Positions 1 to 5,461 of a stretch of DNA of 13,537 nt are shown piece after piece. Below the pieces are notes generated by a model. It was given only the letters and a program-made list of their open reading frames with translations. It searched no databases and was not told where the DNA came from. This DNA comes from Holdemanella sp. MSK.7.32 (GTDB lineage: Bacteria > Bacillota_I > Bacilli_A > Erysipelotrichales > Erysipelotrichaceae), in NCBI RefSeq assembly GCF_024460475.1, contig NZ_JANFYN010000053.1, forward strand, positions 1 through 13,537. The letters run 5' to 3'. Within the stretch, counting starts at the first letter, position 1. Each line of letters begins with the position of its first letter. The translations under genes were made by a program, and so were the position numbers.

Positions 1-3
1 AAC

Positions 4-32
4 AGTTGATAATCGGTGATTGATTATCAACT
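4..32. repeat. 10-bp inverted repeat at the left edge
   Basis: Arms AGTTGATAAT (4-13) and ATTATCAACT (23-32) are perfectly complementary around a 9-base loop. Neither visible flank has a U-run: the plus side continues ATAAGCACG and the minus side leaves the window within a few bases. A second, smaller hairpin lies at about 37-54 (ACGAC/GTCGT around TGCCT). It may be a terminator for a gene lying outside the window, or a protein-binding palindrome; the sequence does not decide between these. Confidence 0.4.
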
Positions 33-54
33 ATAAGCACGACTGCCTGTCGTA

Positions 55-83
55 CAGAAAAGAAGCAACGTTACATTGCTTCT
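55..83 (-). terminator. Rho-independent terminator of the PTS/deglycase operon
   Basis: On the minus strand the 8-bp arms AGAAGCAA (83-76) and TTGCTTCT (68-61) pair around a 7-base loop and are followed by TTTCTG, giving a T-rich tail. The first arm lies inside the last codons of the HAD gene, so the hairpin overlaps the stop codon. No further minus-strand gene follows before the window edge, which fits an operon end. Confidence 0.75.
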
Positions 84-721
84 AATATATCGATTACTTC
101 TTTTAGATTCTTACACTGAAGATCAACATATTTCATGTCTTCTTCATTAAATGGGACTTGATCTGGAATCCAAACTCTTCGCATATTTGCATTATAAGCA
201 GCACGAATTCCATTTTTACTATCTTCAAGTACGATACAATTTTCAGGCTTTACTCCCATCTTTTTCGCACACGCCAAAAATAAATCGGGAGCTGGCTTTG
301 ACGCATATTCATCTTGTGATGAAAGCATCAAATCTGCTTGAAAATCAAATCCACAGTTTCCTACTAACTTCTTAATATGAGAAACACTTGAACTAGAGGC
401 TATACAGATTTTATATCCTTTTTCCTTTAAATAATTATGTAATTCTTCAAGACCATATTTATTGGCAGAACCCGGAATCGCAAAGCGCTCATCATAATAG
501 GAAGTGAACACATCATCTGCGATTTCCAGCATATCCTCAAGCCATGGATATTCCTTACGGTAGATCGAATAATCAAAATGACTTGTGCCTAACATCCCTA
601 AAAAATATTCTCTTGGAAAAGCGTGACCATGTTTTTTACAAACGTCTTCAAATACATCAATATAAAGTGTTTCTGTATCAAACATTAATCCGTCCATATC
701 AAAAATTACTGTATTAATCAT
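71..721 (-). CDS. HAD-superfamily phosphatase, beta-phosphoglucomutase-like
   Basis: A cytoplasmic hydrolase or phosphomutase of HAD subfamily I, 216 residues, the usual size. All four motifs are visible: motif I FDMDGLMFD near residues 7-15 (nucleophile D8, acid/base D10), motif II IASSSS, motif III lysine in SKPAPD, and motif IV VLEDSKNG. The cap domain between motifs I and II is the helical type seen in beta-PGM and sugar-phosphate phosphatases. The start at 721 gives the typical MINTVIFDMDG beginning; an ATG at 730 is in frame. Either way the gene overlaps the end of the preceding SIS gene (8 nt for 721), so translation is probably coupled. As last gene of the PTS/deglycase operon it may dephosphorylate or isomerise a sugar phosphate made by the pathway. 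The substrate cannot be read from sequence. Confidence 0.85.
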   Translation of the reverse strand: MINTVIFDMDGLMFDTETLYIDVFEDVCKKHGHAFPREYFLGMLGTSHFDYSIYRKEYPWLEDMLEIADDVFTSYYDERFAIPGSANKYGLEELHNYLKEKGYKICIASSSSVSHIKKLVGNCGFDFQADLMLSSQDEYASKPAPDLFLACAKKMGVKPENCIVLEDSKNGIRAAYNANMRRVWIPDQVPFNEEDMKYVDLQCKNLKEVIDILEAM

Positions 722-1793
722 CGCCGTCATAATTTACAAAATTCTCCGTTTTTGCAGCCGCAATAGCCTTAAATTCCTTTAATAAAGGATGTTGATAAAT
801 AGAATGTAAGTCGTTTGAAATAATAAAGCTTAATAGTTGTACAAATGGTAGATATACAAGTGGGCATAATTCACTAGATACAGTATCACTCAAACTTAAA
901 ACATGATCATCATCCGCTAATCCAGGATTATTTGAAATCAAATAAGCACGCTCACTTACTTTGCGTGTAGCCTTATATACTTGTTCCACACGATGACTTG
1001 CACCATCGTTTCCATCAAAGAAAATCACATTGTATTGTGGCGTTAATTGTAAATTCGGACCATGAATATATTCTTCAATTTCGTAGCAACAACTTGGAAT
1101 GTGAATGGTTTCCCCCATTTTTAATGCACTTTCAAGTGCTGTTCCATAATTGGCTCCCGCTCCACAACTGTAAACCCAAGACATAGATGAGAATTCTTTA
1201 TAGTGTAACTGAATAAAGCTTGTAGCCTTACCAATCATTTCTTCATTTAAATGGACAGCTTTTTTTAACTCTTCTAAATATTCACTCTTACCAGAATACG
1301 CAATTGCGAATAAATCTAAGAATAGCGCAAGTGAGGAAACACCCTTTGTGACATAGCCAACTAATTCTTCGCCAACACCATATTCAATCACAACATCCGC
1401 AACATCTTTTACATCACTATTCTTATTTCCAGTTAAACAAATTGCTCTACATTGTTTTTTCTTAATGATTTTTAATGCTTCAATTGCATTTGTACTTAAA
1501 CCACTCTGTGTAACCACTAAGACTAAGTCGTTTTCTTTAATATCATTTTCATAATACGTAAATGTATATGGAGTAATGATTCTAACTTCTGAACCACTCA
1601 CTTTTTCCACAAAACTTCGAGCACAGTAACAAGCATTATGACTCGATCCAGAAGCAACAAGCAAAATACGTTTGATTTCTTTTTGTTGCACTTCCTTCAT
1701 CAATGGTTCAACCAATGCAGTGTATTGTTCAATATTTGTTCTTAATACGCCTGGTGTTTCTTTCACATAATCAAGCATTGTTAATTTTTCCAT
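714..1793 (-). CDS. SIS-domain sugar-phosphate deglycase/isomerase, GfrE-like
   Basis: A 359-residue cytoplasmic protein with two tandem SIS (phosphosugar-binding) domains, resembling the isomerase half of GlmS. Phosphate-binding loops ASGSSHNA (47-54) and TQSGLSTNAIEAL (95-107) mark the first domain. GAGANYG (211-217) opens the second, and EEYIHGP (240-246) matches the GlmS-type ExxHGP active-site stretch. There is no glutaminase domain, so it is not GlmS itself. Known proteins of this shape cleave or isomerise amino-sugar phosphates (AgaS, GfrE). Its place after a FrlB-like gene in a mannose-type PTS operon suggests glucoselysine-6-phosphate deglycase or a related activity; this is inference. 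The start at 1793 follows GGGAGGT five bases upstream; an in-frame ATG at 1814 has no such site. The 3' end overlaps the HAD gene. Confidence 0.8.
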   Translation of the reverse strand: MEKLTMLDYVKETPGVLRTNIEQYTALVEPLMKEVQQKEIKRILLVASGSSHNACYCARSFVEKVSGSEVRIITPYTFTYYENDIKENDLVLVVTQSGLSTNAIEALKIIKKKQCRAICLTGNKNSDVKDVADVVIEYGVGEELVGYVTKGVSSLALFLDLFAIAYSGKSEYLEELKKAVHLNEEMIGKATSFIQLHYKEFSSMSWVYSCGAGANYGTALESALKMGETIHIPSCCYEIEEYIHGPNLQLTPQYNVIFFDGNDGASHRVEQVYKATRKVSERAYLISNNPGLADDDHVLSLSDTVSSELCPLVYLPFVQLLSFIISNDLHSIYQHPLLKEFKAIAAAKTENFVNYDGDD

Positions 1794-1813
1794 ATGTACC
1801 TCCCTAAACAACA

Positions 1814-1843
1814 TATAAAAGGTGGAATAAATCCACCTTTATA
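1814..1843 (-). terminator. Intercistronic hairpin between the two SIS genes
   Basis: On the minus strand AAAGGTGGA (1840-1832) pairs perfectly with TCCACCTTT (1826-1818) around a 5-base loop and is followed by TATATG. The stem extends by three more A/T pairs past a single bulge. It lies 2 nt past the stop codon of the FrlB-like gene and ahead of the ribosome binding site of the next gene. The tail is only moderately U-rich, so it may be a leaky terminator that lowers expression of the last two genes, or a stabilising 3' end after RNA processing. Confidence 0.6.
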
Positions 1844-1845
1844 TT

Positions 1846-2844
1846 TTAGTATTCTAATCTTCTGTAATAACGACGGATTTCCATTGGGTGACGAGTTTCG
1901 ATTTCCATGTGAACGTCAATTCTGTTGTTTACAGCATGCATTACATGGTGAGACAAGTGTTTACGATATTTTTCGCTAATACCCTTTAATTCGTAATCTT
2001 TAGAATCGATAATTGTGTAGTTTGCACAAATTCTTGGAATGAAGTTAGCAACACGTTCAGATAATGGACGTTGAGCATCTTCACCAATATAAATTGTAAC
2101 TGGAGTTTCTTTAGTTACGATTTCGAACATACCGTGGAAGAATTCATTTGATGTGATTGATTTAGTTTTTAACCATAATTGTTCTTCCCAGTAGCACATT
2201 GCGTATGAGTAAGTTGCTCCCCATTGGTTACCAGCACCTACGAAGTAGTGCATTTCATCATTCCAGTGTTTTTTAGCGAATTCAATTGCGAATGGTTCAG
2301 CTTGCTTTTCAACTTCTACTAAATCTTGTGCTAAGTATTTGTCGAATTCTGCATACATATCTTCGTAGTCCTCGAATTCACCATTGTTGAACATGAAACG
2401 GTCAGCAACCATGAAGAATTTTAATTGTTCGTTAATTGGATAAGAAATCTTGTAGTCTGCTAAGTCCAATAAGATAGCTTCTTTAGCATCAACAAATGAG
2501 ATAACTGTAGCGCCAACTTCTGCTTTGATTTTTTTGATTGCATCAACAACTTCTTTAGTATTTCCAGTTACAGAAGAGATAATAACAACTGTATCTTTAG
2601 TAATACGTTTGTTTCCTGTAGTTAAGTATTCTGCAGCATTTTCTGCCCAAGTTTCAATAGCACTCATCTCTTTCATGTGTACTGTAGCCTGCATAGCACT
2701 TGCCCAAGTACCACCAACACCTAACCAGCAGATGTTTGAATATCCACGTTCGCAGATTTCATCCACGAATTCGTTGATTTGAGGGCGTAGAGCCAATGCT
2801 CCATTTACGCTATCGATTTTTTCTTGTTCATTAAATTTAATCAT
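1846..2844 (-). CDS. SIS-domain fructosamine-6-phosphate deglycase (FrlB/FraB/GfrF-like)
   Basis: A 332-residue cytoplasmic enzyme predicted to cleave a 6-phosphorylated Amadori compound (such as fructoselysine-6-phosphate) to hexose 6-phosphate and the free amine. Two SIS domains are visible: LGVGGTWASA (41-50) and SSVTGNTKEVV (90-100) in the first, VGAGNQWGATYS (202-213) opening the second. The motif NEFFHGMFEI (233-242) corresponds to the GEFFHGPFEI signature of FraB/FrlB, with E234 and H237 as likely active-site residues. The C-terminus MEIRRYYRRLEY resembles the RRYxxxxEY ending of FrlB and FraB. The start at 2844 is preferred because GGAGG lies 8 bases before it; that site is inside the codons following an upstream in-frame ATG at 2859, which has no site of its own. 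It follows EIID by 27 nt. Confidence 0.85.
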   Translation of the reverse strand: MIKFNEQEKIDSVNGALALRPQINEFVDEICERGYSNICWLGVGGTWASAMQATVHMKEMSAIETWAENAAEYLTTGNKRITKDTVVIISSVTGNTKEVVDAIKKIKAEVGATVISFVDAKEAILLDLADYKISYPINEQLKFFMVADRFMFNNGEFEDYEDMYAEFDKYLAQDLVEVEKQAEPFAIEFAKKHWNDEMHYFVGAGNQWGATYSYAMCYWEEQLWLKTKSITSNEFFHGMFEIVTKETPVTIYIGEDAQRPLSERVANFIPRICANYTIIDSKDYELKGISEKYRKHLSHHVMHAVNNRIDVHMEIETRHPMEIRRYYRRLEY

Positions 2845-2852
2845 TTTCTTTT

Positions 2853-2857
2853 CCTCC
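2853..2857 (-). promoter_or_regulatory. Ribosome binding site that fixes the deglycase start
   Basis: Minus-strand GGAGG lies 8 nt upstream of the ATG at 2844 and directly inside the codons after the ATG at 2859. This makes the shorter protein the likely product. Confidence 0.75.
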
Positions 2858-2871
2858 ATTTATTAAATTTA

Positions 2872-3690
2872 TTAACAACCTAAGATACCAAAGAATGAGC
2901 CAATCAATCCGATTGCGACACACAATAACAACAATGTAGTTGTCTTAATATTTTTCTTTTTCAATAAGTAGTAAACCAATAATGTGAATAATAATGGCAT
3001 TAAACCAGGCATGATATTGTTGAATACATCATTTAAAGTAGTTGCTTCATCACCAGAACCAAATGCCAATGGGAATTTGATTGAAACGTTTTCAGCAGTC
3101 ATACCACCAACAACCATCAATCCTAAAACATTTGCTGCATAAGTAAGTTTTGACATCAATCCATTTTCCTGGATTTTAGCCAAGAATCCACTACCTAATT
3201 TATAACCAGCGTTCATTAAGTAATAACGTAATCCTTGAGCAGGGATGTTGAAGATCAATAAGAATAAGATAGGTCCTAAGATATTTCCTTGGTTCGCTAA
3301 TGATAGACCAACACCAGTAGCGATGATACGTAATGTTCCCCAGATGAATGAGTCACCAATACCAGCTAAAGGTCCCATCAATGAAACTTTTACACTGTTG
3401 ATACTTTCTGTATCAAAATCTGGATCATTCGCATTGCTTTCTTCCATGGCAGCACTAATACCTAAAATCAATGTTGACAATTGAGGAGTCGTATTGAAGA
3501 ATTCCAAGTGACGTTGCATAGCTGCAATTTGGTCTTCTTTATTTGAATACAATTTTTTGATTACTGGTAACATACAGTAGCAGTATGCCATGTTCATCTG
3601 TCTTTCATAGTTCCAGTCCCATTCCATTCCGAATGAACGCCAGAATACTTGATTTAATTCTTTTTTTGTTAATTTATTAGAAGTCGTCAT
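2872..3690 (-). CDS. PTS mannose-family membrane subunit EIID
   Basis: A 272-residue integral membrane subunit that forms the translocation channel together with EIIC. The amino end shows the family pattern: FWRSFGMEWDWNYERQMNMAYCYCMLPVIKKLY, here near residues 16-48, followed by the cytoplasmic helical region and the PLAGIGDSFIWGT stretch typical of EIID. Hydrophobic segments fill the last third, with the C-terminus ending in a long membrane helix (LLLLCVAIGLIGSFFGILGC). The ATG at 3690 lies inside the end of the EIIC gene (14-nt overlap), and its ribosome site AAGGAGG is provided by the last EIIC codons, so the two subunits are likely translated in step. Length and motifs are normal. Confidence 0.93.
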   Translation of the reverse strand: MTTSNKLTKKELNQVFWRSFGMEWDWNYERQMNMAYCYCMLPVIKKLYSNKEDQIAAMQRHLEFFNTTPQLSTLILGISAAMEESNANDPDFDTESINSVKVSLMGPLAGIGDSFIWGTLRIIATGVGLSLANQGNILGPILFLLIFNIPAQGLRYYLMNAGYKLGSGFLAKIQENGLMSKLTYAANVLGLMVVGGMTAENVSIKFPLAFGSGDEATTLNDVFNNIMPGLMPLLFTLLVYYLLKKKNIKTTTLLLLCVAIGLIGSFFGILGC

Positions 3691-4453
3691 CTTCGTCTAA
3701 TCCTCCTTCTGTAGCTGTTTGAGCTGAGTTGCTACGTAATTGAGTTAATACGATGGCAATAATAGCTCCAAAAATTGCGATTGCAGTTACTGGAATTCCT
3801 AAGTATACGCTTAATGCGAATCCTAAGAAGAAGAAACATGCAACTTCTTTGTCCATGATCATCATCAACAATAAGCCAAATCCAATTGCAGGTAATAAGC
3901 CCATTGTAATTTGTAAACCATTTGAGATCCATTCAGGAATTACATTTAATAAAGCCTGTACAGCAGGTCCACCTGCATAGTATCCACATGCTACGATAAC
4001 ACCGATAATCAAGTTAACACCGAAGAATCCACCTAAGAAGTGCATTCTCGCAACGCCAGCCATATTTCCTTCAGCTGCATATGCATCTGCTTTGTGAACA
4101 AATGGAGGTAAAATAAATACCATTCCAACGTTCTTTGCGATTAAAACCAATGAAGCAACTGGTAAACCAACAGTCAATGCAGTTTCTGGTCCAGCTCCTG
4201 TTGTGATTGTGAAAGCTGTTCCTAATACAGTTCCTGAAATCATTTCAGGTGGAATACTAGCTCCGATTGAGAAAGCTCCCATAAATGCTAATTCTAATGT
4301 TGCCCCTAAAGTAACACCTGTTGGGATATCACCAAGTACAACGCCTGTCAAAGCTCCCATAACCAATGGTCTTGACAACAAGCTTGTACCGAACAAATAT
4401 TCAGCATTTCCAAGCATTGCTACCAAGCCAAGTAAAATTGCTTGTAATAACAT
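3677..4453 (-). CDS. PTS mannose-family membrane subunit EIIC
   Basis: A 258-residue polytopic membrane protein that binds and carries the sugar. It starts straight into a membrane segment (MLLQAILLGLVAMLGN) and contains the family stretches RPLVMGALTGVVLGD, GATLELAFMGAFSIGASIPPE and a long glycine-rich hydrophobic C-terminal half. A GGAGGAG site precedes the ATG by 5 bases. The gap to the EIIB stop is 10 nt, with that stop codon inside the ribosome site. The tail is unusually acidic and ends DEDDDF, much like the tail of the EIIA subunit of the same operon. Confidence 0.93.
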   Translation of the reverse strand: MLLQAILLGLVAMLGNAEYLFGTSLLSRPLVMGALTGVVLGDIPTGVTLGATLELAFMGAFSIGASIPPEMISGTVLGTAFTITTGAGPETALTVGLPVASLVLIAKNVGMVFILPPFVHKADAYAAEGNMAGVARMHFLGGFFGVNLIIGVIVACGYYAGGPAVQALLNVIPEWISNGLQITMGLLPAIGFGLLLMMIMDKEVACFFFLGFALSVYLGIPVTAIAIFGAIIAIVLTQLRSNSAQTATEGGLDEDDDF

Positions 4454-4463
4454 ATTTCTCCTC

Positions 4464-4931
4464 CTATAATACTTTCTCTACGTTTACTGGACTATCTTCT
4501 GGAACCATCTGAATTGTTACATCCACACCTGATTCACATAATCCTTTTAAAATTGTTTCTTCTGCTGGAGTAATATTCATTGCCTTTGAAATATTACGAG
4601 TTTCAGCAGTAGCCTTAGTACCACCAAGATTTAATTTATTGATGTTGCACTCTTTACACAATCTTTCAGCATCCTTAATAGATTCAACTACAGTCAATAA
4701 TTTGTATTTGTCTGTAACACCACTGTTGATCGCATTTACTGCATCATCCATATTTTTAATAACTAATTTAACACCACTTGGTTTTGCCAACTTAATTGAT
4801 GTTTTTCTTAAATCATCTTTCATAACTGCATCGCACGCAATTAAGATACAATCTGCTTCAACTGCATTTTTCCAAGAAAAAGCAACTTGACCATGTAACA
4901 ATCTGTGATCCACTCTTAATAATTTGATCAT
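4464..4931 (-). CDS. PTS mannose-family phosphotransfer subunit EIIB
   Basis: A 155-residue soluble protein that accepts phosphate from EIIA and passes it to the sugar during transport. The active-site loop is LRVDHRLLHGQVAFSW (residues 5-20); H13, in the HGQV motif, is the expected phospho-histidine. Length is typical of a stand-alone mannose/sorbose EIIB (about 155-165). It is a separate chain here rather than fused to EIIA as in E. coli ManX. A GGAGGAG site lies 7 bases before the ATG. Gaps to EIIA (15 nt) and EIIC (10 nt) show tight operon packing. Confidence 0.94.
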   Translation of the reverse strand: MIKLLRVDHRLLHGQVAFSWKNAVEADCILIACDAVMKDDLRKTSIKLAKPSGVKLVIKNMDDAVNAINSGVTDKYKLLTVVESIKDAERLCKECNINKLNLGGTKATAETRNISKAMNITPAEETILKGLCESGVDVTIQMVPEDSPVNVEKVL

Positions 4932-4946
4932 TTTTTTCTCCTCCTA

Positions 4947-5360
4947 TTAGAAATCTTCATCATCTTCGCTTGTCATACCACTCATAACTGTCATTCCCTC
5001 TTTAGCTGCTTCAATCAAATCGTTCGCATCTGCTAATTCAAGATTTTGGCCCAAGCTTTTCATTACTACATCTAATGCCAATCCCATGTTCATTCCTGAA
5101 AAAACCATTACATTATCCAATACTGCAAGTTTAGATAAAGCTGTGTGAACACTTCCACCTTTGATATCACACAAGATTACAATTTGTTCTTCACTTTCTT
5201 TTGCTTCTTTCAAAACTTCTTGATAAAAATCTTCAGGATTTTGTCCAGGAAGCAAGCTATATGTTTCTACATCCTTAGCTAAATCTCCAACGATCATAGA
5301 AACTGAATCTTTCATTCCTTTAGATAATCCTCCATGTGAGGCAAATATTACTCTACTCAT
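4947..5360 (-). CDS. PTS mannose-family phosphotransfer subunit EIIA
   Basis: A 137-residue soluble protein that takes phosphate from HPr. The amino end VIFASHGGLSKGM carries the phospho-acceptor H9 of the EIIA-Man fold. GQNPEDFYQEV and ILCDIKGGSVHTAL match conserved stretches, the latter resembling the DLxGGSP loop. It is the first gene of the operon, 32 nt after the predicted sigma-54 transcription start. AAGGAG lies 8 bases before the ATG. The last residues, SEDDEDF, form an acidic tail nearly the same as that of EIIC. Confidence 0.93.
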   Translation of the reverse strand: MSRVIFASHGGLSKGMKDSVSMIVGDLAKDVETYSLLPGQNPEDFYQEVLKEAKESEEQIVILCDIKGGSVHTALSKLAVLDNVMVFSGMNMGLALDVVMKSLGQNLELADANDLIEAAKEGMTVMSGMTSEDDEDF

Positions 5361-5401
5361 TCATCTTTCTCCTTTCTGTATTACGTCATTCACTTATATA
5401 C

Positions 5402-5418
5402 AAGCAAATATTGTGCCA
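5402..5418 (-). promoter_or_regulatory. Sigma-54 (-24/-12) promoter of the PTS/deglycase operon
   Basis: The minus strand reads TGGCAC, five bases, then TTGCTT, a match to the sigma-54 consensus TGGCAC-N5-TTGCW. The invariant GG is at 5417-5416 and the invariant GC at 5405-5404. Transcription should start near 5392, 32 nt before the EIIA start codon. A sigma-54 gene and a sigma-54 activator gene lie directly upstream, which supports the call strongly. Confidence 0.93.
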
Positions 5419-5433
5419 TAGAAATAAGTTTAC

Positions 5434-5460
5434 AAAAAAAAGATGAGTTTCCTCATCTTT
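5434..5460 (-). terminator. Rho-independent terminator of the LevR-type gene
   Basis: On the minus strand AAAGATGAG (5460-5452) pairs with CTCATCTTT (5447-5439) around a GAAA tetraloop and is followed by a T-run. It begins one base after the TAG stop codon of the activator gene and ends 15 bp upstream of the -24 element, so it should keep the PTS operon free of read-through. Confidence 0.88.
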
Positions 5461-5461
5461 A

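Noticed and set aside
714..1793. Second SIS protein as glucosamine-6-phosphate synthase (GlmS)
   Set aside because: No N-terminal glutaminase domain with catalytic Cys is present, and the context is catabolic.
2525..2782. Plus-strand open frames opposite the PTS and SIS genes (for example 2525-2782, 4203-4469, 4639-4890)
   Set aside because: They lie wholly inside well-supported genes on the other strand, lack ribosome sites and show no family motifs.
5361..5401. Catabolite (CcpA) cre site or riboswitch in the PTS operon leader
   Set aside because: No convincing match to the cre consensus and the predicted 32-nt leader is too short for a riboswitch.
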